A DNA stretch of 64,000 bases from NCBI GenBank assembly GCA_905198835.1, contig CAJKDY010000010.1, positions 32,713 to 96,712 of the forward strand, read 5' to 3'. Shown piece by piece: positions 54,072 to 62,069 of the stretch. The DNA is from an uncultured Eubacteriales bacterium (GTDB taxonomy: Bacteria > Bacillota > Clostridia > Oscillospirales > Oscillospiraceae). Position numbers and translations under genes: made by a program. The notes beneath the pieces were generated by a model, which saw only the letters and a program-made list of their open reading frames with translations, ran no database searches and had not been told where the DNA came from. The first letter of the stretch is position 1, and each line of letters begins with the position of its first letter.

Positions 54072-54938
54072 TCAGAAAATAGTGACCACAGAACCGTCGG
54101 AATAGGTGGTGGCGATGTAGTCCTTCACTTCGTCCGACTGCATGGCGGCGGCCAGGGCCTGGATGGCGGGGTCGTTCTCCCGGCCCTCCTTGACGGCAAG
54201 CACATTGCCGTAAGCGGTGGCGGCGGCGCCCTCAGCGGACTCGATGGCCAGTGCCTCATTGACCTTCAACCCGGCCTGAAGGGCGTAGTTGCCGTTGATG
54301 ACGGCCACGTCCAGGCTGTCCAGAGAGCGGGGCAGCTGGGCGGCCTCCAGCTCTTCGATCTTCAGGTTCTTGGGGTTGTCCACGATGTCCAGCACCGTGG
54401 GCTCCAGCCCGGCGTCCTCGGGCAGGGTGATGAGGCCCTGTTCCTGCAAAAGCAGCAGCGCCCGACCGCCGTTGGTGGGGTCGTTGGGGATGCCAACAGT
54501 GGCGCCGTCGGCCAGCTCATCCAGGCTGGCGGTCTTGCCGGCATAGATGCCGAAGGGCTCATAGTGGATGTTGGCCACGCTGACCAGGTGGGTGCCGTTG
54601 TCGGTGTTGAAGCCGTTCATGTAGGTGATGTGCTGGAAGTAGTTGGCGTCCAGATCGCCGGACTCCACAGCCTCATTGGGCTGGATGTAGTCGGTGAACT
54701 CCACAATCTCCAGGTCGATGTTCTCCTTGGCCAGCACATCCTTCACCACGGCCAGGATCTCGGCGTGGGGCGTGGGGGACGCGCCCACCTTCAGCTTGAC
54801 GGGCTCGCTGGGAGCGTCAGTGGCAGGGGCGTCGGTAGCGGGGGCGTCAGTGGCAGGGGCAGTATCACCGCCGCCGCAGGCGCACAGCAGGCCCAGGCAC
54901 AGCACCAGGGCAAGGGACAGAGACAAAAACTTCTTCAT
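54072..54938 (-). CDS. metQ: D-methionine-type ABC transporter substrate-binding lipoprotein (MetQ/NlpA)
   Basis: Surface lipoprotein that captures methionine for the MetNI importer. The 288-residue protein has a signal peptide with lipobox LLCAC (Cys21), an Ala-Thr-Asp-Ala-Pro repeat linker (ATDAP three times), then the NlpA fold starting LKVGASPTPHAEIL and containing ANYFQHITYM, GIPNDPTNGGRALLLL and VINGNYAL. It is last in the metN-metI-metQ order, 66 bases after metI, and is followed by a terminator. NlpA relatives can bind other compounds, but the leader peptide upstream supports methionine. Confidence 0.95.
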   Translation of the reverse strand: MKKFLSLSLALVLCLGLLCACGGGDTAPATDAPATDAPATDAPSEPVKLKVGASPTPHAEILAVVKDVLAKENIDLEIVEFTDYIQPNEAVESGDLDANYFQHITYMNGFNTDNGTHLVSVANIHYEPFGIYAGKTASLDELADGATVGIPNDPTNGGRALLLLQEQGLITLPEDAGLEPTVLDIVDNPKNLKIEELEAAQLPRSLDSLDVAVINGNYALQAGLKVNEALAIESAEGAAATAYGNVLAVKEGRENDPAIQALAAAMQSDEVKDYIATTYSDGSVVTIF

Positions 54939-55004
54939 GATGGAACACTCCTTTTGATTTTGTCGATCTATTTCAGAACTCTCCCATAGGGAAAGGCTCT
55001 GGGC

Positions 55005-55772
55005 TCACATGGCGCCGGGAATCTTTTTCTCCCGGCTGATCTTCTCTTTGACTTGGCGCTTTCTCCTCTTCCGGTCGGTCAGGCGCTTGTCCGAGCGCAC
55101 AGCCAGGGCGGTACCCAGAGACTGGGCGATCTGGACCAGGATGACGATAAGGACGGTAGCCACCAACATGACGGCGTAGTTATATTTATTGTAGCCGTAG
55201 TTGATAGCCGTCTTGCCCAGGCCGCCGCCGCCGATGGCGCCGGCCATGGCGCCGTAGCCCAAAATGGTGATAAAGGCGGTGGTAAAGCAGGAGATCAGAG
55301 CGGGCTTACATTCAGGCAGCATCACCTTCCACACGATCTGCCACGGGGAACAGCCCATGGCCTGGGCCGCTTCGATGACGCCCCGGTCGGTCTCCCGCAG
55401 GGAGGTCTCCACCAGCCGGGCGATAAAGGGTGCGGCGGCGATGATCAGCGGCGGAATGGAGGCAATAGTGCCGATCTTGGTACCCACCAGGATCTTGCTC
55501 AGGGGCAAAACAAAGAGCATCAGAATGAGAAAGGGCACCGAGCGTAAGATGTTGATGACGATGTTGAGTATCTTCATCAGCGGACCGGGCAGAGGCCGGA
55601 TGCCGTCTCGCTCCCCCACCACCAGCAGCACCGCCAGCAAGAGGCCCAGCAGAAAGGCCACGGCGGTGGCGGCCACGGTGGAGTAGGTGGTCTCCCAGAT
55701 GCCGTCCAGGAATTCGTCCAGATACTTGGAGGTGGTAAACACCTCGCTGAGCTGGTCAAAGAACTTATCCAT
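55005..55772 (-). CDS. metI: Methionine ABC transporter permease
   Basis: Membrane subunit of the MetNIQ importer. The 255-residue protein has about five to six hydrophobic segments and the EAA loop EAAQAMGCSPWQIVWKVMLPE, plus NILRSVPFLILM and GGGLGKTAINYGYNKYN typical of MetI. It has an unusual Lys/Arg-rich C-terminal extension (DKRLTDRKRRKRQVKEKISREKK, about 25 residues). Its start overlaps the metN stop by 8 bases. Confidence 0.94.
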   Translation of the reverse strand: MDKFFDQLSEVFTTSKYLDEFLDGIWETTYSTVAATAVAFLLGLLLAVLLVVGERDGIRPLPGPLMKILNIVINILRSVPFLILMLFVLPLSKILVGTKIGTIASIPPLIIAAAPFIARLVETSLRETDRGVIEAAQAMGCSPWQIVWKVMLPECKPALISCFTTAFITILGYGAMAGAIGGGGLGKTAINYGYNKYNYAVMLVATVLIVILVQIAQSLGTALAVRSDKRLTDRKRRKRQVKEKISREKKIPGAM

Positions 55773-56766
55773 GGTAGTCGTGCACCTCCTCTACCGTCAC
55801 ATCGGCCTGGCCCTTGAGGTAGGTCATGGCCTTGGCCGCCTCGGCCTTGTCCTCAGGCAGGCCCAGCAGCATGGTGCCAAAGGCCTTACCGTCGATGTTC
55901 CGGGTGTCGGCCCCCAGGATGTTCACCTTCACACCGCAGTCGATGGCCAGCGAGGCCACCAAGGGCTCATAGGACGACCCGCCGTTGAAGGCCACCCGGA
56001 CCACGTTGGCCACGGGGAACTGCTCCAAGGACACGCCGTCTGGGTAGACCAGCCGCCGCCCCGCGTCGGTCTGGGGATTGGAGAAGATATCCTCTACCCG
56101 GCCGGTCTCCACCATATCGCCGTGGTCCAAAATGGCCACCTTGTGGCAGATCTCCTCCACCACCGCCATCTCATGGGTGATGATGACCACGGTGATGCCC
56201 GTCTCCCGGTTGATCTTCTGGATGAGTCGGAGAATAGCGCGGGTGGACTGGGGGTCCAGGGCGGAGGTGGCCTCGTCGCAGAGCAGGACCTTGGGATCGG
56301 AGGCCAGAGACCGGGCAATGGCGATGCGCTGCTTCTGCCCGCCGGAGAGCTGGGCGGGATAGGCCTTGGCCTTATCGGGCAGGTCCACCAGCTCCAAGAG
56401 CTCCATGGCCCGCTGCCGGGCCGCGGCCCGGCTGATCCCCGCGATCTCCATGGGGAAGCAGATGTTGTCCAGGCAGGTCCGCTGCATCAGCAGGTTGAAC
56501 TGCTGAAAGATCATGCCCATCTTCTTTCGCTCTTGCCGCAGAGCCTTCTCGCCCAGGGCGGTCAGCTCCACGCCGTCTACGAACACCTTGCCCTGGGTGG
56601 GCTTTTCCAGCAGATTGATGCACCGCACCAGCGTGGACTTGCCCGCGCCGGAGAAGCCGATGATGCCGAAGATCTCCCCCGGGGCGATGTGGAGCGAAAC
56701 GTCCCGCACCGCGTGGACCTCGCTCTGCCCCGAAAAAGTCTTGCTGACGTGCTCCAAGCGGATCAT
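55765..56766 (-). CDS. metN: Methionine ABC transporter ATP-binding protein
   Basis: ATPase of the MetNIQ methionine importer. The 333-residue protein has Walker A IGFSGAGKST, the Q-loop FQQFNLLMQRT, signature LSGGQKQRIAIARSL, Walker B KVLLCDEATSALDP and switch VIITHEMAVVE, followed by the C-terminal NIL regulatory domain (about 255-333) that binds methionine and inhibits transport in the family. It is the first structural gene after a methionine-rich leader peptide and terminator, 21 bases from the T-run. Confidence 0.96.
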   Translation of the reverse strand: MIRLEHVSKTFSGQSEVHAVRDVSLHIAPGEIFGIIGFSGAGKSTLVRCINLLEKPTQGKVFVDGVELTALGEKALRQERKKMGMIFQQFNLLMQRTCLDNICFPMEIAGISRAAARQRAMELLELVDLPDKAKAYPAQLSGGQKQRIAIARSLASDPKVLLCDEATSALDPQSTRAILRLIQKINRETGITVVIITHEMAVVEEICHKVAILDHGDMVETGRVEDIFSNPQTDAGRRLVYPDGVSLEQFPVANVVRVAFNGGSSYEPLVASLAIDCGVKVNILGADTRNIDGKAFGTMLLGLPEDKAEAAKAMTYLKGQADVTVEEVHDYHG

Positions 56767-56787
56767 ATCTCATCCCCCTCATTCCAT

Positions 56788-56818
56788 AAAAAAGTGGGAA
56801 GCGCCAGCGCTTCCCACT
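56788..56818 (-). terminator. Attenuator terminator between the Met-rich leader peptide and metN
   Basis: Minus strand: AGTGGGAAGCGC pairs with GCGCTTCCCACT (apex TG) and is followed by six T. It lies 22 bases after the leader-peptide stop codon and before metN, so it must be overcome for metNIQ expression. GTTTCCC in leader codons 24-26 can pair with GGGAAGC of its 5' arm (7 bp, one wobble), and GCGCC just before it with GGCGC of the apex, giving a candidate antiterminator. Confidence 0.88.
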
Positions 56819-56840
56819 GTTCCAAACGTCTTGCGGAATG

Positions 56841-56933
56841 TTACCGCATGACCTGGGGGAAACCGGCGCGACAAAGCGTGGGCATGCTCCGCATGTCCAT
56901 CCAGCACATCATCATGGCATCACGGCCCGTCAT
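56841..56933 (-). CDS. Methionine-rich leader peptide of metNIQ (30 residues)
   Basis: A 30-codon reading frame, too short for routine gene calling, lies between the promoter and the attenuator. It has an excellent ribosome binding site, AAGGAGGGG at 56949-56941, 7 bases before ATG 56933. The peptide has Met at positions 1, 7, 8, 9, 12, 14, 17 and 29 (eight of 30), with MMMCWMDMRSM as its core, and ends with TAA at 56841. The stop codon lies in the loop of a TGCGG/CCGCA hairpin. A ribosome stalled on codons 7-17 for lack of Met-tRNA would leave codons 22-26 free to form the antiterminator; one reaching the stop would cover part of them. This is the arrangement of classical amino-acid attenuation. 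Confidence 0.85.
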   Translation of the reverse strand: MTGRDAMMMCWMDMRSMPTLCRAGFPQVMR

Positions 56934-56971
56934 GGCGGTTCCCCTCCTTCGGAAAAAATATCATTGCCCGC

Positions 56972-57001
56972 ATTGTAGCACCGCTTTGGTGGTGTTGTCA
57001 A
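56972..57001 (-). promoter_or_regulatory. Promoter of the leader peptide-metNIQ transcript
   Basis: Minus-strand TTGACA (57001-56996), 18-bp spacer, TACAAT (56977-56972). The start near 56965 leaves only about 16 bases before the leader ribosome binding site. It begins 11 bases after the cysK stop codon. Confidence 0.85.
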
Positions 57002-57011
57002 GCAAAACCTG

Positions 57012-57947
57012 TCACGGCTCGGCAAAAAGCGCCGTGGAGAGATAGCGGTCCCCGGTGTCGGGCAGCAGAGCCACCACGGTCTTGTCCTTGGCCTCGGGCC
57101 GCTTGGCCACCTCTACCGCCGCCCACAGCGCGGCGCCGGAGGAAATGCCTACCAGCACGCCCTCCTTGCGACCCAGGAGCCGGCCCAGGGCAAAGGCGTC
57201 CTCGTTCTTCACCGGGATGACCTCGTCATAGACGGTGGTGTCCAGAATGTCCGGCACAAAGCCCGCGCCGATGCCCTGGATCTTATGCGGCCCCGCCTTG
57301 CCCTGGCTCAAAACCGGCGAGTCCGCGGGCTCCACGGCGATGATCTTCACCCCGGGAGCCTGCTCTTTGAGGTACCGGCCCACGCCGGTGATGGTGCCGC
57401 CGGTGCCCACACCGGCCACGAAGTAGTCCACCTGGCCGTCGGTGTCCGCCCAGATCTCAGGGCCAGTGGTGGCGTAGTGGGCGGCGGGGTTGGCAGGATT
57501 GGTGAACTGTCCGGGGATAAAGCTGCCCGGCGTCTGGGCCTGGAGTTCCTCCGCCTTGGCAATGGCGCCCTTCATGCCCTTGGCACCCTCGGTGAGGACC
57601 AGCTCCGCGCCGTATGCCCGCATCAACTGCCGCCGTTCCACCGACATGGTGTCAGGCATGACGATGATCACCCTGTACCCACGGGCCGCGGCCACGGCGC
57701 ACAAGCCGATGCCCGTGTTGCCCGAGGTGGGCTCGATGATAGTGCCGCCAGGTTGCAGCTTGCCGCTTTGCTCCGCCTCGTCCAGCATGGCCCGGGCCAC
57801 CCGGTCCTTGACGCTGCCCGCTGGATTCAAATACTCCAGCTTGACCAGCAGTCGGCATGCAAGGCCCAGCTCACGCTCCAGATTTTTCAGTTCCAGCAGC
57901 GGCGTGCGGCCAATGAGCTGGTCGGCTGCGGTGTAAATGTTTGACAT
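57012..57947 (-). CDS. cysK: Cysteine synthase A (O-acetylserine sulfhydrylase)
   Basis: PLP enzyme making cysteine from O-acetylserine and sulfide. The 311-residue protein has the PLP-lysine motif LNPAGSVKDRVA, the substrate loop EPTSGNTGIGL, the PLP phosphate loop GVGTGGTITGVGRYL and the C-terminal VGISSGAALWAA. ATG 57947 has an AAGGTGG site 8 bases upstream; the GTG at 57959 overlaps that site. It lies upstream of metNIQ but each has its own promoter. Confidence 0.96.
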   Translation of the reverse strand: MSNIYTAADQLIGRTPLLELKNLERELGLACRLLVKLEYLNPAGSVKDRVARAMLDEAEQSGKLQPGGTIIEPTSGNTGIGLCAVAAARGYRVIIVMPDTMSVERRQLMRAYGAELVLTEGAKGMKGAIAKAEELQAQTPGSFIPGQFTNPANPAAHYATTGPEIWADTDGQVDYFVAGVGTGGTITGVGRYLKEQAPGVKIIAVEPADSPVLSQGKAGPHKIQGIGAGFVPDILDTTVYDEVIPVKNEDAFALGRLLGRKEGVLVGISSGAALWAAVEVAKRPEAKDKTVVALLPDTGDRYLSTALFAEP

Positions 57948-57979
57948 GGAAAAGGCCACCTTTGTTTTGGGATGTTGAA

Positions 57980-58008
57980 ATCATACTACTTTGCTAGGAA
58001 TTTGTCAA
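57980..58008 (-). promoter_or_regulatory. Promoter of cysK
   Basis: Minus-strand TTGACA (58008-58003), 17-bp spacer, TATGAT (57985-57980). The spacer contains CCTAGCAAAGTAG, a partial palindrome that could be a regulator site (Rrf2-type is a guess). Confidence 0.78.
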
Positions 58009-58011
58009 CCC

Positions 58012-58872
58012 CTATTTTTTCGCCGCCTGAATGAGCCCGGTCATCAGCTCCACTCGCTGGAAAGGCGTCATCAGATAGGTCCCATCGGTCAAGGGCTCAA
58101 CGCACCGCAAAATGTCCAAAGAGATCGTCCGGGCCAGGACCTCGGCCTCCGCCCGGCTCTTGCCCTCGTAGCGGGCGATGATCTCCGGATCCACGCTTAC
58201 GCCGGAGACCTGACGGTCCAGAAACAGGGCGTTTTTGTAGCTGACAATGGGGAAGATCCCTCCCAGGAGCTTGCCCTTCAGCGTCGCCCTGGCCTTGGCC
58301 AGATTCTCAAGCGCTCTTTGCGACAGCACCGGCTGGGTCAAAAAGCCCACCACGCCGCAGTCCTCCTTCTCCCTGGCCCGGCGCAGCTCGGCGGAAAAGC
58401 TGGCGGCGTTCACATTCAGCGCGGCAAAGACGCGAAAGGGGGTGCGCAGTACCTCTTCATTAAGAGAGGATACGTACCGGGCCAATCGCCGGGAGTTGAA
58501 GTTGAATACGCTCTTCACCGTGCCCCGGTGTTCTCCGGGCACCGGGTCGCCGGTGACCAGGAGCACATTGTGGACCCCTTCGATGGAGAGGCCCAGCAGC
58601 AGGGCCTTGGTGGCGATCTCGTTGCGGTCCCGGCAGGTCATGTGGGGCAGGGTCTCCATCCCCAGCTCCCGACGGATCTTGCAAGAGAGCAGACTGCTGT
58701 CTGCCCGGGGCCGTCCCACCGGGGAGTCGGCAATGGTCACCGCGTCCGCTCCGGCGTGTTGAAAGGCGGCAACGCCCCGCAAAAAGGGCTCGATGGTGTC
58801 GTCCACCGGCGGGTCCAGCTCCACGCACACCACCCGCTCGCCCCGCTGGAGCTTGTCCCAAAGTCCGTTCAT
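58012..58872 (-). CDS. metF: Methylenetetrahydrofolate reductase
   Basis: Reduces 5,10-methylene-THF to 5-methyl-THF, the methyl donor for MetH. The 286-residue protein is a TIM-barrel MetF with VCVELDPPVDD at the N-terminus, TIADSPVGRPRADS, LPHMTCRDRN, VLLVTGDPVPGE and the GFLTQPVLS segment with the usual acidic and Gln substrate contacts. Its ATG overlaps the metH stop codon (ATGA), which fits the linked reaction. In anaerobes such proteins may need a MetV partner; none is adjacent. Confidence 0.92.
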   Translation of the reverse strand: MNGLWDKLQRGERVVCVELDPPVDDTIEPFLRGVAAFQHAGADAVTIADSPVGRPRADSSLLSCKIRRELGMETLPHMTCRDRNEIATKALLLGLSIEGVHNVLLVTGDPVPGEHRGTVKSVFNFNSRRLARYVSSLNEEVLRTPFRVFAALNVNAASFSAELRRAREKEDCGVVGFLTQPVLSQRALENLAKARATLKGKLLGGIFPIVSYKNALFLDRQVSGVSVDPEIIARYEGKSRAEAEVLARTISLDILRCVEPLTDGTYLMTPFQRVELMTGLIQAAKK

Positions 58873-61223
58873 CCCAGCACCTCCCTGGCGATCTGGGCCG
58901 AGGCCTTGGCGTCCTTGGCATAATAGTCCGCGCCGATGGAGCGGGCATAGTCCTCCGTCACCACCGCGCCGGCCACAAAGACCTTGGGCGGGTCGGGCAG
59001 GGCCTTCAAAAGCGACACCGTCCGCTCCATGGCGGGCAGGGTGGTGGTCATCAGGGCCGACAGCCCCACCAGCCGCGCCTGCCGCCGGAAAACCTCCGCC
59101 GCCACCGTCTCCGGCGGCACGTCCCGGCCCAGGTCGGTGATGGCGTAGCCGTAGTTTTCCATCACGGTCTTGGCAATGTTTTTTCCGATGTCGTGAACAT
59201 CGCCGCGGACGGTGGCCACCACCACCTCGCCCCGGCGCACCGGAGCCTGTCCCGTGGCGGCCAACTGATCGGCGATGACGTCAAAGACGCTTTGGGCGGC
59301 CTGGGCCGCGCTTAAAAGCTGGGGCAGGTAGAGCCGCCCCGCCTCGTATTCCTCTCCCACGGCGTCCAGGGCCGGGATCAGCTCCTGTTCTACCAGCTCC
59401 AAGGGCTGGCGCTGGACCAGCGCCTCCTTGGCAAGCCGTCCGGCCTCCCCACGCAAGCCCCGTAAGATGGCCTGGCGCAGGGTCAGCTCGGCCTGGGCGG
59501 GAGCGCTTAGGGGCGCCTCGGCGCTCTGGGCGGCGAAGTGGGCCACATAGTCCGCGCACTGGCCGTCCTGACCGCTGAGGGCCCGGAAGGCCCGAACGGT
59601 GTCCATCATCTCACTCTTGTTAGGGTCCAGGATCGGCAGGGTCAGCCCCTGGCTCAACGCGGCGGCCAGGAAGGTGCGGTTGACCACGCCCCGCTGGGGC
59701 AGGCCGAAGGAGATGTTGGACACCCCCAGCACCGTCTGAAGGCCCAGGTCATGGCGCACGGTATGGACCGCCTCCAGCGTCTCCCCCGCCTGGCCGGGCT
59801 GGGCCGAGACCGTAAGGGTCAGGCAGTCGGCCCACACGTCCTCCCGGGGGATGCCCAGGGCCAAGGCGGCGTCCAAAATACGTTTTGCAATGTCCACCCG
59901 CCCGCCGGCGGTCTTGGGAAGGCCCTTGTCATCGAGACACAGCGCCACCACCGCCGCGCCGTAGCGCTTGGCCAGGGGCAGCACGGCGGCCATGGAGGCA
60001 GGGTCGCCGTTGACGGAGTTGATCACAGGCTTGCCGTTATACACCCGCAGCGCCGCCTCCAGCGCGGCGGGGTTCGCCGAGTCCAGCTGCAAGGGCAGGG
60101 AAACGGCGCTTTGGAGCTTCTTCACCACCAGCGGCAGCAGCGCCGCCTCGTCCACGCCGGGGCAGCCCACGTTCACGTCCAGAATGTCCGCTCCCGCGTC
60201 CTCCTGCTGGACGGCCAGGTCCAGAATATAGTCCAGGTCCCGCTCCAACAGAGCCTGCTGGAGCCGCTTTTTGCCCGTGGGGTTGATCCGCTCGCCAATG
60301 ACGGCCACCCCGGTGAGGTCCAGACACTTCGTGGGCGTACACACCCGGGAGGCGCTCTCATAGCGGCGCTGGGCCGGTTTTATGCGACGCAGCAGCTCCC
60401 TGACCTTCTCGATATACGCCGGAGTGGTGCCGCAGCAGCCGCCCACCAGGGTAGCCCCCGCCTCCACGCAGTCGGCCATGGCGCGTTGGAAGGCTTCCGC
60501 GTCCATGTCGTAGTGCCCGTCCACCGGGTGGGGCAGGCCAGCGTTGGGCTTGGCGATGATGGGCAGCCGGGTGTTTCGGGCAAGCTCCGCCACCAAGGGC
60601 GCCAGCGTGTCCGGCCCCTGGGAGCAGTTGAAGCCGATGGCGTCGGCCCCAAGGCCCTCCAGCGTAGCCGCCATAGACGCCACGGTGCAGCCGGTGAAGG
60701 TCCTCCCCGCCGGATCAAAACTCATGGAAACGAAGACGGGCAGGTCGGTACGCTCCTTGGCAGCCAAAAGGGCGGCCTTTGTCTCATAGAGATCGGTCAT
60801 GGTCTCAATGAAGACAAGGTCGGCTCCGGCCTGGGCCCCCGCCTCCATCACCTCACAAAACAGGTCATAGGCCTCTTCAAAGCGCAGGGTGCCCAGGGGC
60901 TCCAGCAGCTCACCCAAAGGTCCCACGTCCAGGGCCACCGCCTGGGCCCCGGCGGCCCGGGCCGCGGCGATGGAGGCGGCGGCCACCTGGGCTACGCTGT
61001 ATCCCGTGCCCGCCAGCTTTTTGCCGTTACAGCCGAAGGTGTTGGCGCACACCACCTGGCTGCCCGCGGCCACATAGGCCCGGTGGATGCCGGTCAAAAG
61101 CTCCGGATGGTCCATCCCGATCAGCTCCGGCCTGACCCCTTCGGGCAGGTCCGCCTTTTGCAGCATGGTGCCCATGGCGCCGTCCAGCAGGGTCAGGCCG
61201 CTTTTCCAAAATTCACGCTCCAC
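58869..61223 (-). CDS. metH: Cobalamin-dependent methionine synthase, lacking the activation domain
   Basis: Transfers the methyl group of methyl-THF via cobalamin to homocysteine. The 784-residue protein has the homocysteine-binding domain with zinc ligands Cys200, Cys263 and Cys264 (GGCCGTTP), the pterin-binding domain (VIGERINPTGKK, DVNVGCPGVDE), the helical cap and the B12 domain with DVHDIGKN (axial His677). The C-terminal AdoMet activation domain of the 1227-residue E. coli enzyme is absent; the preceding gene supplies it. GTG 61223 is chosen because GAGGG precedes it; it overlaps the upstream stop by 11 bases. Confidence 0.95.
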   Translation of the reverse strand: MEREFWKSGLTLLDGAMGTMLQKADLPEGVRPELIGMDHPELLTGIHRAYVAAGSQVVCANTFGCNGKKLAGTGYSVAQVAAASIAAARAAGAQAVALDVGPLGELLEPLGTLRFEEAYDLFCEVMEAGAQAGADLVFIETMTDLYETKAALLAAKERTDLPVFVSMSFDPAGRTFTGCTVASMAATLEGLGADAIGFNCSQGPDTLAPLVAELARNTRLPIIAKPNAGLPHPVDGHYDMDAEAFQRAMADCVEAGATLVGGCCGTTPAYIEKVRELLRRIKPAQRRYESASRVCTPTKCLDLTGVAVIGERINPTGKKRLQQALLERDLDYILDLAVQQEDAGADILDVNVGCPGVDEAALLPLVVKKLQSAVSLPLQLDSANPAALEAALRVYNGKPVINSVNGDPASMAAVLPLAKRYGAAVVALCLDDKGLPKTAGGRVDIAKRILDAALALGIPREDVWADCLTLTVSAQPGQAGETLEAVHTVRHDLGLQTVLGVSNISFGLPQRGVVNRTFLAAALSQGLTLPILDPNKSEMMDTVRAFRALSGQDGQCADYVAHFAAQSAEAPLSAPAQAELTLRQAILRGLRGEAGRLAKEALVQRQPLELVEQELIPALDAVGEEYEAGRLYLPQLLSAAQAAQSVFDVIADQLAATGQAPVRRGEVVVATVRGDVHDIGKNIAKTVMENYGYAITDLGRDVPPETVAAEVFRRQARLVGLSALMTTTLPAMERTVSLLKALPDPPKVFVAGAVVTEDYARSIGADYYAKDAKASAQIAREVLG

Positions 61224-61866
61224 AGTGTTTTCCCTCTTTCGTGATAGCACAGGTCTTTCTCATGGCACAGAAGTCACAGCCCCGAATACGGGCGGGCTGG
61301 GGCGTAGACGCCAGACCGATCACGGCGGTGACGGTCTTGGCGGGGTCCAGCATCCGGCTCTGGGTGACGTACACCCCCAGCCGCCGCTGGGCGTCCACCA
61401 AGGCGCACAGCGGCTCCTGGACGTCCAAGGGCAGATCGCCGTAGCCCGGCGAGAAGCGGTCGGTGAGGAATTTCCCCGGCGCCAGGGCCCGGAGCTCGGC
61501 CTCGGCGGCGTCGCACCCGGCCTCTACCCACGCGCTGCCGCAGGCGTCCAGCATCACCGCACGGGCCATGTCCCGGGCCTGGGTCTCCCGCATTCGGCGG
61601 TCGAACTCCGTCCCCAGAGTGCACACCAAAATAGCGGCCTGGCCGCACTCTCGCAGCATCCTGGCCGCCAGGTCTCCGGCCAGAGCCACACCGCCCAGGC
61701 TGGGCACGCCGCCGACCCAGGTCAGCTCCAGCACCCGGTAGGACCACCGGGGCCGGAGGGCCGCCTCCAGCTCCGCCGCCACGGTCCGCACCTGTCGGGT
61801 CAGGGCCTCGTCGGCCCCGCCGCCTGCCCCCAGATAGCGAAGGGCCTCTTGGATATCCAGTTCCAT
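61213..61866 (-). CDS. Stand-alone methionine synthase activation domain protein
   Basis: Corresponds to the AdoMet-binding reactivation domain of MetH encoded as a separate protein. The 217-residue product contains the domain's conserved RFSPGYGDLPLDVQ and VTQSRMLDPAKTVTAVIGLA segments and ends in a cysteine-rich tail GCDFCAMRKTC...C not found in classical MetH, perhaps a metal site. ATG 61866 is preferred over a TTG at 61887. It is the first gene of the operon with metH and metF. Confidence 0.9.
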   Translation of the reverse strand: MELDIQEALRYLGAGGGADEALTRQVRTVAAELEAALRPRWSYRVLELTWVGGVPSLGGVALAGDLAARMLRECGQAAILVCTLGTEFDRRMRETQARDMARAVMLDACGSAWVEAGCDAAEAELRALAPGKFLTDRFSPGYGDLPLDVQEPLCALVDAQRRLGVYVTQSRMLDPAKTVTAVIGLASTPQPARIRGCDFCAMRKTCAITKEGKHCGA

Positions 61867-61898
61867 CCCCTCGCCGCCTTTCCTCAAAATCGGCTTCT

Positions 61899-62016
61899 AT
61901 TGTATCATATCCGCGTAGCGGTGTGATACAATGTGCCATCCTTTGCAGTTCCCGGCAAAGCCGGGGAGCAAAGGCGGCATAAAGTTGCTACATAGCCGCT
62001 TGCGGCTATTGTAGCA
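61899..62016 (-). repeat. Palindromic promoter region upstream of the metH operon
   Basis: Three inverted repeats: ATTGTATCA/TGATACAAT with an inner CCGC/GCGG (61899-61932), CCCGGC/GCCGGG (61951-61966 region), and TGCTACATAGCCGC/GCGGCTATTGTAGCA (61986-62016). The outer two contain TACAAT -10 boxes on the minus strand (62013-62008 with TTGCCT 18 bp upstream; 61904-61899 with an extended TG), so two promoters probably lie inside the palindromes. Confidence 0.6.
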
Positions 62017-62038
62017 CACTCTTATCCCACAAGGCAAC

Positions 62039-62069
62039 AAAAAAGGCGTGCCCCGGCACGCCTTTTTTA
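62039..62069 (-). terminator. Terminator of nrdDG
   Basis: AAAAAAGGCGTGCC/GGCACGCCTTTTTT, directly after the nrdG stop codon. Confidence 0.92.

Noticed and set aside
56788..56965. SAM riboswitch or Met T-box upstream of metN
   Set aside because: The leader is about 178 bases and mostly coding; no S-box junctions, T-box sequence or specifier arrangement is visible.
59538..61244. 568-codon plus-strand open frame
   Set aside because: Antisense shadow of metH; low-complexity translation with no start signal.
61860..61978. 27-codon frame upstream of the metH activation gene as a second leader peptide
   Set aside because: It has no ribosome binding site, few Met codons and no downstream terminator before the gene.
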